35,069 nucleotides of DNA. It comes from Phallusia fumigata. Lineage: Eukaryota; Chordata; Ascidiacea; Phlebobranchia; Ascidiidae. A program made the position numbers and the translations under genes. The stretch is from positions 1 through 35,069 of the forward strand of contig QXVZ01017622.1 in assembly GCA_008931825.1 (NCBI GenBank). The letters run 5' to 3'. Below the pieces are notes generated by a model. That model was not told the DNA's origin. It worked only from the letters and a program-made list of their open reading frames with translations, and searched no databases. Positions 1 to 10,880 of the stretch are shown piece after piece. Positions within the stretch are counted from its first letter, which is position 1. The number at the start of each line of letters is the position of its first letter.

Positions 1-1090
1 AACCTCAAGTTTGCAAGAGGTCGCATATGAATCTTTTATTTCACACAATGACCTCTTATGAGATAACGCCTGAACAAACTTTTACCATTACCTATTTGTA
101 ACATTTTCATGAAAATAGCAACCAGGAGATTTGAAAGGAAGAGAAAAAGTTGTGATGCATATGTTTTGGGAGAAAAAGTAAGACAACCACGTTTTTTTAC
201 CATTTTGGGCTATTTTATCAGTAAAAGTGCTAATATTTTTCAAAGCAGTTTGATGAGAGTCAAAGGTTGCAATCATAAATTTTGGTCAAAATTTTAACAT
301 TTTCAATTTGCCCTTTTCTATATTTCCCTTTGTTTTGCCTTTTAACAATCATGGCATTATAATTTGTGGCATAATAATGCAGAAAAAAACACTTTGTTTT
401 GACAATGAATAGATATGATTAAAACAGTTTAACCCAGAGTTTCCCAAACTGGGGTGTCTTGACCCTGTAGGGGGTCGCACAACAAGTTTTAGGGGGTCGC
501 GAGTATAGTTTTTTGGAACTGCTTATCACTGAAAAATGCAAAGGGTCGCAGAAAATTTAATCAAATAAAAAAGGGTCGCAGACTAAAAAATTTTGAAAGC
601 CTAATCAAGCAACAGCAAAAAGCAGGTGTTACGTGTAAACAAGTAAATGCTCTGTTTTATTCTGAAATTAGCAAATAAAACACCTACGTTCATGGATTGC
701 CAATCAACATGGTGCATTTCAATGAAAAAAATCAAAACATTTAAAAAAAGCCTAATGCATTCATATTTATCCTGAATTAGCAAAAATTATGACAAAAATT
801 TATTGCAATTTCAATGACTAGATCCCAGTATTTTTACGCATTTTTGCATTAAAATTATCAACACAAACAAATTCAGCAGGATCTTCTCATCATAAGCCAC
901 AATAAGTTTTATCGAGGACCTATCATGCCCTTGGGCTGTATAAACTTTAATTTGAACCTGAACCTTAATGACTTCTGGTTTGAGTTTGGGTTTTTATCGA
1001 AAGAAGCAGAAGATCGGGTTTTACTGTGATGTGTTACTTAAGATTTCTGGAATTTTTTGATGTGGCAAAATACATTGTTCTATTTTCTCG
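1..1090. other. Intergenic, no gene supported
   Basis: I see no exon with convincing splice signals here. The stretch is AT-rich and lies downstream of the minus-strand secreted protein gene. It holds one hAT-like fragment at about 435-601, listed separately. The short open frames on both strands have low-complexity translations and no flanking splice sites. Confidence 0.5.
435..601. mobile_element. hAT-like non-autonomous element fragment
   Basis: It begins with CAGAGTTTCCCAAACTGGGG, which resembles the terminal repeat of many animal hAT elements (CAG, then G/T-rich, then TTCCCAAACT). The 8-mer GGGTCGCA or close forms recur inside (about 474, 495, 543 and 573), another habit of these elements. 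The right end near 590-601 (TTTTGAAAG) is a poor match to the inverted repeat, and I see no clean 8-bp target duplication, so the boundary is approximate. Confidence 0.4.
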
Positions 1091-1106
1091 CTCAATAATC
1101 TTGGAC

Positions 1107-1112
1107 TTTATT
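1107..1112 (-). terminator. Poly(A) signal AATAAA
   Basis: The hexamer TTTATT on the plus strand reads AATAAA on the minus strand. It lies about 115 nt beyond the proposed stop codon of the minus-strand secreted protein gene, a usual distance for a short 3'UTR. The position supports the 3' end of that model but does not prove it. Confidence 0.45.
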
Positions 1113-1226
1113 ATTGTTTTTCGGAAATATTGTTCAGTAAACAGTTTTACATTTTTCTAATCTTATGTATGGTAAATGCCTCATGGCAAACAGTTTACCA
1201 CCAGAGTGACAAAGAGCATAACCCAG

Positions 1227-3551
1227 TCAGGCCTTGTGCTGCCCTCCAAAGATAAAGTCAAAAAACAAATAAAACATGTGTGAATCCAACCAACAGTCTC
1301 AAAACACCTACTTTGCATACAACTGTCCAAGTTTTAAGTTTCTGAGTGACCTACTTTATTAAATACATATGTATTGGTGTTTTGAAAAACTTCTGTTTAG
1401 TAGGCTATCCCAAACGTTATAGTGCAAAACTTGGGATACGCATGAAATTGGAACAACTTCTTGACCAAAAGGGGGTAACAAACCGACATTTAACATGAGA
1501 TAAAAACAGTGATACCCTTTTATGAAGGGAAACCATAATAATAACCATTTAAAAAATGATTGACTTTCTTACTTTGTGCTCTATATGAGAAGTGAGTTTC
1601 TTCTTCCGATGTACCATGTGGAACACTGATTATATATCCACTGTGTATTTGACCCTGAATAAGCTTACGGGGGTATAAGGCAGTAAAAGTCACCTGTGTA
1701 GGAAAGATGATTGTTAAATAGTGTAACGGCCTTTCACTTTGTTTTTGAAACATGTTGAAACCACTTCAATAAAATTTTTAATGACTTTATTTTAAACTTA
1801 GTCACAAAATACCTGTTCATTTTTGTCCAATGTCCTCGTCAATTTTAAATTGCTACAGTCAGGTTGTGCTCTTCCAAAAGGACGAACATTTAGCTAAAGC
1901 AACATATTTTTGTGGTGATATTACAAACAGGTCAATAAAAAAACGTTGGACTTTTAAACAATAGGTATAATGTATGTTTTTCAAGTTTGGGTCCACAAAA
2001 ATCAAATTTCCATAAAAAATTACTAAATGCAACAAAAAAGCATTTTATCAAAATGTTAAACAAAGATTAAATTTAAATATGATATGACTCTTACTTATCA
2101 TACCTGATAGCCCTCTACTGCATCTTTTCCATAATGGCAGGGCTGCCAGATTATAAGCAAGTAGCCAGATCGTGGGCCACCAGGTTTCAGCTCAAACACA
2201 AACTCATGGATTTTGATGTCGCTGGGGCCACATGTGATTGCCTGGCCTGACGAGCTCAGCATAAATTCGTTCATGCACGTTCCATCTGCAGAAGGAAATA
2301 TCGGATTGCATGAGAACAGGAGAGCCATGCTTGCATGAAACAGTTTCCGAACATTATCACTCATGGAAACTTCGTTCGAACAGGCAAGTTTGCTTTTTTA
2401 CAAATCCAAAAAATGTATGAGTTCTTCGGTATAGTTTTATCCCACACATGCACATTACAGTTTAAACTTCAACTTCTGCGTTATGTGCATCATAAATGTA
2501 AAGGTTTTATCACATTAACAGGCATAAATGGCAAATACCGGTTGTTTGAACAACCATATTTAAAATTTGCCCTAAATTTGAATGTTTACACAGTTTTCAG
2601 AATTATGCCTTTTAGGTGGCTAATTAACATAACACAGGGCTGTCCAACCTTATAGGGGTTGCAGGCCACTTGTACAAAAACAAAGTTACTATGGGTTACA
2701 AACATTTTTCAAAATCAAATGCCAAATGTAAGTTTAATAAAATTTACGATGTTTTGATTGTGAAGTAACATATCCTTTACATTTTTTGGTTATGGTTTTG
2801 GGAGAAGAATCAAAAGATTATTGTGAAAAAAATATGAGTTAAAGTGATGCATACACACTTTCAAAGAGGATCCATTCTTCCTTTACACATTGCTTCATAC
2901 ACTTGAAGTAAGCATCTGCTTTAGGATGGGGTTGAACAACAGTCTAAAAAACAAGTTAAAAACTTTGCCATTAAGTGCTGTTAATTAGCTCTGAACATAA
3001 ACTGACAGATGCCAACGCTATCAAATAGTTGTTGTGTTGGTTTCAAAGACCATTTACAACATTTAAGCCCTCTTTTACGCACTTCAACATTTGTAAATTT
3101 GCAGCATACTGTCCACAACAACTTACATTTAATGATCAATATCATTTTTATTAAACAAATATTACAGTGGATCTTTTGGTTGAATTGCAATCATTTTAAT
3201 TGCAATCACTAATTTTTATTTGAAATGCAGCAAAAATTGGCTCTTGACACAAAAAATTGTTTACATGTAGATGCAACAGAAGGAAAGAGACTAGCTTGTT
3301 GTATATCCTGTTTAAAGATCGTATACTGTTGGTATTTGTTTTCACTCTTTGTTCATATTTTGCACACAATGTTTGTAGTATCTTACCGCAAAGGCACACT
3401 TCTTGGAACAATTGTAGTGAGGAATTTCATTTGGCTTGGCAACTTTGGTGGCTGGTAGAGAGTATATTGCCTCGCTGATTTTAACACAAGCAAGTATTGT
3501 GAACACGACAGCACAGCATGTAAGCCAGGGTACTTTGGAAGTTGTTTTCAT
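1227..3551 (-). CDS. Secreted cysteine-containing protein, family not recognised
   Basis: The model joins exons at 3387-3551, 2859-2943, 2104-2285, 1573-1693 and a short uncertain last exon near 1227-1243. Junction phases agree: 0 between exons 1 and 2, 1 between 2 and 3, 0 between 3 and 4. Splice sites are good (donor GCG/GTAAGA, acceptors TTTTTTAG and CCTTCTGCAG and CCTACACAG, donor AAA/GTAAGA). Exon 1 encodes a signal peptide (about residues 1-29: MKTTSK, then a hydrophobic run, ending ISEA) and a CSKKC motif. Exon 2 carries CMKQC, so there are two CxxxC pairs, which may form a helical hairpin. Exons 3 and 4 alternate hydrophobic strands (FVFELKPGG, GYLLIIWQPC, EGYQVTFTALY, GYIISVPHG), which recalls a beta-sandwich such as fibronectin type III; that is inference. 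The last exon is ambiguous between acceptors GGAG and GGCAG, giving a few or about 14 more residues. Total about 190-200 aa. I do not know its function. Confidence 0.6.
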
Positions 3552-3572
3552 CACTAAACTTGAGGTGATTTG

Positions 3573-3580
3573 TTTTTATA
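3573..3580 (-). promoter_or_regulatory. TATA-like box of the secreted protein gene
   Basis: TATAAAAA on the minus strand, 21 bp above the ATG at 3551. If it is used, transcription would start very close to the start codon, so the 5'UTR would be very short. AT-rich sequence makes chance matches common. Confidence 0.3.
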
Positions 3581-5510
3581 CACCCCACACATGTGTGCTA
3601 AGTTGGCTGCTGACTTCTAACGAAACATAAATTTGTTCACAATACAGCTAACACTAATATATTTAAGAAAAAGGAATTTACAGGCAACAAATGGGCAGAA
3701 AACACCATATTCTTTCTGGGAGAAACTTTTAATAATTACTTATGCCATAGGACAATTAGCAGGCATAGTACACTGTTCTGAAAGACTGGTATCTAAAAAC
3801 AATAGAGTATGCATTCAAACAATACAGACACAAAGGTCTCATCAATGCGGGCTACTAATCATTTCCTTGTATTAACGTTGTAAAACAAAAATGTACACAT
3901 AATGATTGGCTTAAGAACTAAGACAAACAAAACAATATACATATATTCTTGATTTATTTTTATTTTCTAATTTACTGCAATTTAATTCACCTTAAAATGT
4001 TACATTTTGTCTATTCCTGGAGAAGGTTGTAAAATTAAATCTTTTATTTTGGACAAAATATATTTTTTACTGTATGTATTATTTTTCCCTGTAGGCTGCA
4101 TAGAAGTAATTTCTAAACTGAGCCCAACTACAGAGCAGATCCAAAACCAAACATGGATTGAATATAATATGTATTATTTATTAGTAAAAAACAAAATAAT
4201 TTTAAGATACTGACAGGCCACATAAAGTACCCGACCATGCATTGGTATAGAGCAGGGGTTTTAAATCAGAGATACCCAAGGACCATACCCATACCCCTAA
4301 GGAACTTGAGATCTATTTCTAGGGGGTACGAGGATACTAAATTATTAGGGCCAATATACACTACATTATATCTACAGTATCTAAGCAAATTTGTTTGGTA
4401 TTTAAATATGAGAACAATAAATACTTTCTGGAATTTCCAGAAGGGGTTTAAAAACAGCTTGGGTATTTTAATGAGAAAAAAGGTAAAGAACTGATATAAA
4501 ACCAATAATGTAATAACAGATAAACAAAAAAGCGTGTTTCTAGCAATATTATATCTTGCAATGGTATTAGTCTTTAATTGCATACAGGTGTGTCAGACTC
4601 CGACAATGTACTTTACACGACTTTTTGCAAATTAAAGGACATCTCAAAACTGCTTAACCCAAAACAAGTTACTTGCAAGTCGAAAGCGAGCCAGGTTATA
4701 AAACGCATACCCTGCGAGACTCAAAATAAACAAATACACCATACGCTAAGAAATAGTCAAAATCGTAGCTTAATCAAACGTTGACACGGCGTTGGTACGT
4801 TACATAAGCTTCTGTATCCTAAACCTACCTCCCGGGCGTTTACTTAAGCGTCGGCCCAAACCAAACGCCATACGCTACCTTCCAGAAACTAATCGTTTCA
4901 ACAACATTAGCGCAATAAAAACACAACGTGAAAAGTACCGATGCGTAACGATAAGAAAAGAAAAAAGGCGTGCACTCAACCGTAACGTTTGCACGATTTT
5001 TGTGTTGACAAAGATTTTTAATCACATTACTTTAGTTTTTACGCATTTTTCGTCGAATTGCCGTGAACTTTCGTGCCTGTGTGGTTTAAAACGTGTGTTT
5101 TTACTTACAACAGCATTACGGTAGTCCTGACTTTGATAACTTCTTTTTCCCACAAGTTTCTGCTCTAAACACCTTACTATTTGTTTGCTGACAACTGAGT
5201 ACACACAAAATTATGACGGAAATAGTGCCAATGTATTACATACAACTATTACACTTCGGTGATGGGATGGGTAAATATGATCTTAGGAAAGACTAAAGGC
5301 ATTTTGCGCCCCCAAGCGATAAGCCATTAATTTAGTCAATAAACCGTTACGTTACTTTACCACAAAAAAAGCAAAAAAGCACGACATGTTTTTGAAAACT
5401 CTGACGGTAATACCGAGAACGACAACACATTTCGACTTAGTTTTGTGTCAAATACAGCAATCGGTTTTTTAAGCAACATCATAGCGCTAAACAAATATCA
5501 AGCATTTCTT
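3581..5510. other. Intergenic, no gene supported
   Basis: This lies between the start of the secreted protein gene and the stop of rolling stone-like gene 1. A sequence starting CAGGGGTTTTAAATC at 4253 and containing CTAGGGGGTACGAGG at about 4319 looks like the left part of a hAT-like element; no right end was found. The 110-codon plus-strand frame at 4792-5124 has no flanking splice signals or recognisable motif, and I do not call it a gene. Confidence 0.4.
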
Positions 5511-7063
5511 TCACCGTGACGTACATTTTGAAACTAACCAAACCCTTAGTTTATACAACAGAAAAACAATGAAATGCACAATAAAACATCCCAGGGTGCT
5601 TAAACCAATGCAAATAGCGGCAGCAACAGCTGGATGCGTTGACCAGTTCATATAAGGGTAAACTTGTGCCACAAAGTCGGTAAGGTACAACACCCATGTA
5701 AAAAGTGAATAAAACAGTCCAAAAATCACGGGATACACAAAGTGAACTAATCTCACAGGGATATTGATTAGAAAGAGGTCAATTATCATGAAAATTGTGT
5801 TCATTGCGTGTTTGTTGAAGAGGAAAGCGGTTATTGCCAATTTCCCGAAACTCCAGTAGATTGTTGTTATCACTATTGCGCCATCTAGGGATATAATTTG
5901 CAGGACCCAAGTCAATCGATGGTACCAGTGTAGTTGGTCTGAAAAATAATTTTTCACCTTTGTCACAATTACTTCGTTACGTTTTACTGCAGATCCTATA
6001 ACTGTAACAAATTCCAAACGATCTAGTCTAGAGTTTACTGCAACCGCGACGGTTGGTGGTTAAAAGCCCACTTTAAGCCTCTTGTGGTAAAAGCATAAGT
6101 GGATTTAGTAATAAAGTAGTTTTTCTAAAGGATATACATCACCAACTATAAAATAAAACGAATAGAAACTTATCAGAAAAATGCGAAATAGTAACTGCGT
6201 TTTTTACCTTCGTTTGTTTGCAGCAACAAGTGACTTTCCATTTGATCGTCGCCCTTTTTCCACTGACGGGCAAACAAAGCACAAGACACGATCGCAAAGG
6301 AAGAGAAAAAGTAGATGAAGATTACGAGTACACCCCAGTTGCTAAGAAAGATCCAGCCGCCTATTCCATCAGAAACAGAGTACAGACCCAACCATGTCAA
6401 CCAGTATACAAAGGAAATGAGTTTGAAAAGCCAAAAGATGGTGAATCCGCAGGTTCCAGGCAGCTGGGTTAAGATTAAATAAGAGTCTGTATTTTGACAT
6501 TGCGAATCTATTGGAGCTATTACCTCTAACCAATTTTACCGAGTATAGGCGCAAGCTAGAACAAACATTTTGTGAAGTAACCACAATGTTTCAAACTCTA
6601 CAATCCATCTTGAGCTTCATCGCAGTGAGAATTGGAAAATTAACCCCATGTCATAAAAACATACAATTTCCACTAGACAAAGAATAGTTTTCTATCAACT
6701 TTCAAACTCACAACAATTTGAAGCCAGTTATTGACTGTGGTGGTGTTTGAGCTATGTGGAGCACATGGTAACTAAGTGTGGTGTTAACTGGTAACCAGTG
6801 GTCGCTTTGTGTTGCTGTATGTCGGCCTAGTGTACATAAAGTTTTGCTTGTAAATATCAAAGTAGGCATATTTACAAATTACAAGTTTGTTTTGTATAAA
6901 GCAACCGGACATATTTGCTTAGAGCTAAGTTCATTAACAAATAGTTGGAAGCACATGAGCACCCTGTTTGCACATAACTTACTGTGGTTGTGATGAAGAC
7001 GTCCGGTGAACAATCCCTCATGCAAATATGTTTGACTTGAAGTTCGTACTTTAAAGTTTGCAT
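5511..7063 (-). CDS. rost-like: Rolling stone-like multipass membrane protein, gene 1
   Basis: Three exons: 6983-7063 (27 aa, phase 0), 6208-6463 (phase 1) and 5511-5938 with the stop. Splice sites: donor CACA/GTAAGT, acceptor AACCCAG/CTG, donor AAG/GTAAAA, acceptor TTTTTCAG/ACC. The product is 254 aa, typical of the rolling stone (Rost) family. Drosophila Rost is a membrane protein needed for myoblast fusion; most relatives are uncharacterised. About six membrane segments are visible: two in exon 2 (FVYWLTWLGLYSV, WGVLVIFIYFFSSFAI) and four in exon 3. The family core is in exon 3: WYHRLTW, SLDGA, KHAMNT, then MIIDLFLINIPVRLVHFVY. The usual SQW after the N-terminal tail is not kept; here the exon 1/2 junction reads TTT-LPG. 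This is the most divergent of the three paralogs. The start codon is the only ATG in the open first exon, and an AG lies 19 nt above it, as in the other two paralogs. Confidence 0.8.
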
Positions 7064-7082
7064 CTTGTCGAAAGTTTAAAGT

Positions 7083-7084
7083 CT
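7083..7084 (-). promoter_or_regulatory. Candidate 3' splice site 19 nt before gene 1 ATG
   Basis: TTTGTAG on the minus strand is followed by the 19-nt leader ACTTTAAACTTTCGACAAG and then the ATG. The pyrimidine tract is weak, but genes 2 and 3 have an AG at the same distance. It could be a 5'UTR intron acceptor or a spliced-leader acceptor. Confidence 0.35.
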
Positions 7085-7835
7085 ACAAATTGTTCGCAGG
7101 ACGTCAAAGTTGAACCTGATTTCCTAAAACAGAGAAAGGTGACGAATCTACTTATAATACCTAACGGTCTGATCGAACCTCAGCATTCGTGCAACATAGG
7201 CTGAGTTATTGTATGCAGGGTGGTCAAATCTTCTTGGCACCTGGCCGCAACGGTGTCGTGGTACAATTTCAAACAATGCAAGTGCAATTCTAAATACGTT
7301 CCTAAAAGTGTTGCTTGTCGACCTTCTTGAAAAGTTTGGGAACTTAAAACAAACAAATAAAAAGAGCACGCATGTGGCCATTGGCCAGAATACTGAGCTG
7401 CACATAATTGCACATAAAGGTTGTAACGTCAGTAGCTCACAAAAACATATATCGCTTCATATCGGTATCTGCTCAACCTATGCCTTCCACATTTTAACTG
7501 NCCCAGTACGAATCTATGTAACAAAACATTTCATGCTTACAGCCAAAAAGCTTAGAAGCCTGGTAAGTCTAGAGGCCTAAATAGGCTGTTTCATTTGCAA
7601 GGACATCTGGTAGTTTTTAAATGATTTGAAATAACTTGGGAAATAAAAAAATAGTTTAGGGTTAAGCTTCAATTAAACGTGGCCGGAAAGTTCTTCGCAT
7701 CGACAAATGCGCAAGGTCTTAAACCAGCTTTAAACGCCTAACGTGAAAGCAAAACCTTGTACTGCTGCAAATTGCAACAAAACTGACAGATTAGCACAAT
7801 ATCCAATTCAGTCTAAGCAATATACATAGCTTAGA

Positions 7836-7905
7836 CGGGATTCGAACCTAGAACCTTCAGAATTACCTGCACCACAACATCGTCGCTGAGCCCAGGTCTG
7901 AACAC
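7836..7905 (-). repeat. tRNA-derived repeat (SINE-like) beside the Ig exon
   Basis: On the minus strand, AGGTTCGAATCCCG contains a perfect polymerase III B box (GGTTCGAATCC). About 40 nt upstream GGGCTCAGCGACG resembles an A box. Directly after the B box is an exact inverted repeat, GTCTAAGC and GCTTAGAC with 10 nt between. The arrangement fits a tRNA-derived SINE or tRNA pseudogene. The A-box-like part overlaps the end of the Ig exon, so the upstream boundary is unclear. Confidence 0.45.
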
Positions 7906-8027
7906 ACTTTCCCCATTGAGTAGCCACTCAAACCAAGCAAGGGGAAACCCCGAAACTGAGCAGCTGAAGACAGCGGTTGTCCCAGCCTCGGCGGTTTGAT
8001 TCATCGGAGGGATTTCCACCAGTGGCG
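7867..8027 (-). CDS. KAZALD1-like: KAZALD1-like gene, exon for first half of Ig domain
   Basis: Acceptor ACTCCGCAG, donor CAG/GTAATT, start phase 1, end phase 0. The translation begins APLVEIPP and carries an I-set immunoglobulin start: TAEAGTTAVFSCSVSGFP with the first Ig cysteine, then WFEWLLNGE with the core tryptophan. The second half of the domain (DxGxYxC) must lie in a later exon, which I could not find between here and 7.1 kb. Proteins with IGFBP, Kazal and Ig domains in that order include KAZALD1 and IGFBP7, and the IGFBP exon lies upstream on the same strand. The spacing after the tryptophan, ending with PG and then VQ, suits KAZALD1-type Ig domains. The last codons overlap a tRNA-like repeat, so the exact 3' end is less certain. 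Confidence 0.6.
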
Positions 8028-8062
8028 CTGCGGAGTAAAACACATAAAAATATGGTTTGAAT

Positions 8063-9555
8063 CAGGGCTTCCCAAACTTTTTATTCCACAAACCTTCCTG
8101 CTTATTAGGGTTTTCCGCGACCTCCGCGTTTGACAGCGATAATTAGTTCAAAGCACGCAGGCTGTTAAGGCGTTTTTTCCTATCAGTGCAATAAACCTTT
8201 CGTTATTTAGCATGTGCCTACACTCCAGCGAACTGCGCAATTTAACGACCAGCGTAGTATTAAAGACAGAATGAAACCGTTGAAGTGACGAAACGAACGT
8301 CAGAAAACGTTTTCTTGTCTCAGATAGATTTAGTCCCTATGTTGGACTGCGTAGTTTTGGAAAACTAAACTTTCCGCAAAAACACAAGTCATGTAATTCA
8401 CACAGTTTGCTCAATTAAAATAACGAGTTATGAACAAGCTAAATGCTATGATGCATTCGGTTATGAAAACAAGTTACACTGTTAAATATCGCTTTGCAAA
8501 CCGACACGGACCAGCGGAAGATCTTACGCGTTTTTTCACAGAGCACTTGCATGCCCAAGCCAAAGTAATTCCTAAGGGAGAAGGCTTTGATGTGAAGAGA
8601 AACGAAAACGGACCCCTGTTTAAAAATTTTCCGCTTTTTTGCTCGAACTAACCCATTTTGCACGCACGCAAACGCAGCATCGCTGCAACCCTCTGGCGAA
8701 TCGAGCATAACTTCAAAACATCATTTGCGTTTAGTTTTGCCGTAAGCCCGAAGCAGCGATGAAACGTGAAGATAAAATGCCTCCGAACGCGTTTCTCATC
8801 ACAACACAAGTTCAGACACGCTGCGATGCGGCACGGGATGATTGCACACGCAGTTTGTACGTGATTAGTGGGAAAACGGCAAAATCTAAAGGGATTTCAT
8901 GCAATGGTTGCTACAAGGATTGCCCTGAACATGTCGACGGTTGCTTTGATCTTTATGCATGTGCACTAGGGCCTGGTACCTATTACTGAATCACTGGCGC
9001 CAGGTTTATTGATCAAAGGATTATTGGCAGGTGTTTATGGAGTCAGATTATGTGCTGGGTGGTGTTATGGAAGAACTTAACAACCTTATTTAGTCGTAAA
9101 ACTTATGACAGATCACTTTTTCGCTGACAAATTACGGATAAATCTCTTTTTAAAAAGATCTTTAACAATTTTCCAACTGTATTTTGCCCTGGCGACGTTG
9201 AAAGTAAGAAAAAGTCTAAGCTTTCAAGGATTCCTTCATTATATTTAAGCTGTCTGAAACAACACACATACAAAATTAGGTTAATTTCACCTAACTAATA
9301 CTTCTCAATCTCGGACTTCATAAATGTAAAAAATGCCAACCAGTGGCATTGGGTCAAAAAATAATTTATCATTGCTTGAGGGTGAAGTTTTGTGTAACAA
9401 AAGAGATTGGACGTTTCAAGCGGTAATAAAGAATAGAAAGTAATGAAGATTTTGATGTGGAGTAGAAAAATATTTTAGTCACGTGGGGGTCGCGGAGTCA
9501 CGAAAACTTCCAACGGACTAATTTAAATCCGCGGACTCGATGTTGAGAAACACTG
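8063..9555. mobile_element. hAT-like element, 1.5 kb, with 8-bp target duplication
   Basis: Left end CAGGGCTTCCCAAACTTTTT; right end reads CAGTGTTTCTCAACATCGAG on the other strand, an imperfect inverted repeat of hAT type. Flanks are GTTTGAAT (8055-8062) and GTTTGAAC (9556-9563), matching at 7 of 8 positions, the duplication size of hAT transposons. It sits just upstream (on the minus strand) of the Ig exon, within the KAZALD1-like intron. Short open frames inside (8430-8651 plus, 8439-8708 minus, 8759-8989 plus) show no transposase motif that I recognise, so it is probably non-autonomous. Confidence 0.7.
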
Positions 9556-10260
9556 GTTTGAACATAAAAGAAAAATACATCAACGGGAGTTCCCCTTTTT
9601 TGCAGTTCCAGTTGTTTTCGATCAAGTTTACAACTGTGATCCTGTTTATAGTTTTAGGACGGTCTTCATCTTTAAATCCTAATAGGTTTCGTCGCATTTT
9701 CGTCTGAGTAAGCAATGTTGACCAACAATCTAATATTTTCACGTGGCTCGCTACGGACAATCGCAATCGCGAATCGCGCTTTGTTTGTTTTCGGCCACTT
9801 AAATTGAAATGCGATCTGGCGTGGGTCACGAAATTTGAAGCAGGTCGAAAAGTGGGAAAATCGAACTTAAAGATTGGGGTGCTGACTTGTCCGCAACGAT
9901 CTCACAACAATCGCCTTGAAATGTCATGGGAATTAGCGCACAGGATGTCACCATGTTACTGGATATCTAAATCGACGTAAGTTTTAAGGTGACAATCACA
10001 ATACTGGCTTGTTAAAAATAACAACCAATCTGGGGTTGTCTGTATACTGGCGCTAAAAAGTGGTTTTGCTCTGTACGTTGTCCTAAATCGGTTTTCATTG
10101 GTCATCGTCGTATCTGACTTGTTTTACTGCGTATTAAACGACGGTAGGTGTAGCGCAGTTGCCCCCAAGCGGGAAGGAATTTCTCTCCAGGGATGAATAT
10201 TATGAGTGTAGGGGAGGCATTTCCGCTTTGTAGTTAAGTTATTCATGATGAGTGCAGGTA

Positions 10261-10373
10261 AAGTGGTTCCAAACCTTTCAATGTTACTTGCACATCTCGT
10301 CTAGTAGGGTAGGAATGAAAAGTTCCAAAATAAGCAAATGGGTGAATACATTACCAATGGTTGGGCACCGCTG
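10261..10373. repeat. MITE-like repeat, related to 26595-26715
   Basis: It runs from AAGTGGTTCCAAACCTTTCA to GGTTGGGCACCGCTG and shares with 26595-26715 the ordered blocks CAAACCTTT, GTCTAG, GAAATGAAAAGTTC (GGAATGAAAAGTTCC here), AAATAAGCAAA and GTG/GGATAATGCAT-like sequence. The imperfect inverted ends suggest a hAT-type miniature element. Confidence 0.5.
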
Positions 10374-10462
10374 GTGTAATGAATTATCAGTGACGTCTTG
10401 ACAGTTGTTATGCTTTTTTGCCTTTTTCCATTTTGCGCGATAGGTAACTTTGCGACATTTTC

Positions 10463-10541
10463 GCGAGTCATTCTTGGTGATGAAAATAGCGTTTACCGAA
10501 TCGTAAACAATGTTTTACACGCAAGAGCTATCTTGTATTTT
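10463..10541. repeat. Dispersed repeat, related to 33404-33478
   Basis: The stretch shares AGTCATTC, TGATGA, AGCGTTT, AATGTTTTACAC and CTTGTAT in the same order and spacing with 33404-33478, with roughly two thirds to three quarters of bases equal by eye. The copy at 33 kb has inverted ends (GATACAAGC / GCTTGTATC), so both are probably degraded copies of one miniature transposon. Confidence 0.45.
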
Positions 10542-10796
10542 TCCATTTAGTCTATTAAAAAATTGTGTACCCAAGTAAATCGGTAGGATTGGCAATATTT
10601 CAGAGTAAAAAACAGATTTTAAGATAATCCTTTCACACACATTGACTTGCAGTAAGACAAGTTATGTACCCATGAGCAAAGCGGTGCACTGGCTTTCTTA
10701 TATATTTGCAAAATATTTAAACAAACTAACTGCTGCAACGTGTTACGGAAATCGCGTGCACTATGCAGAAAATATGCGACGTCATTTGTCCTGATT

Positions 10797-10880
10797 CGAG
10801 GGGTTCGAACCCGGGACGTTTACGACTACAAATCCTAGTCAGGTGTTTTTATGTTGTCGGTAATTGGTTGAGTACCTCTA
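10797..10880 (-). repeat. tRNA-derived repeat (SINE-like or tRNA pseudogene)
   Basis: On the minus strand the B box GGGTTCGAACCC is preceded by an anticodon-arm-like hairpin, GACTA-GGATTTG-TAGTC (5-bp stem, 7-nt loop), and further up by TACTCAACCAATTACC, which resembles a degraded A box. The loop lacks the invariant U33 and the T stem does not pair fully, so I do not call a functional tRNA. Confidence 0.5.

Noticed and set aside
4792..5124. 110-codon plus-strand open frame
   Set aside because: Basic, low-information translation with no motif, no flanking splice sites and no family resemblance; length is within chance for this stretch.
7148..7240. Possible last exon of the KAZALD1-like gene (starts VPRRFDHPAY)
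   Set aside because: The phase fits and there is a stop, but the acceptor lacks a pyrimidine tract and the frame does not contain the expected second half of an Ig domain (DxGxYxC).
7501..7501. Single N as another unmerged contig overlap
   Set aside because: Flanking sequences on the two sides do not repeat each other, unlike at 20466, 28400 and 31459. The N at 26602 is likewise not flanked by duplicates.
8430..8989. Transposase gene inside the 1.5-kb hAT-like element
   Set aside because: Frames are short and none contains a recognisable hAT dimerisation or catalytic motif.
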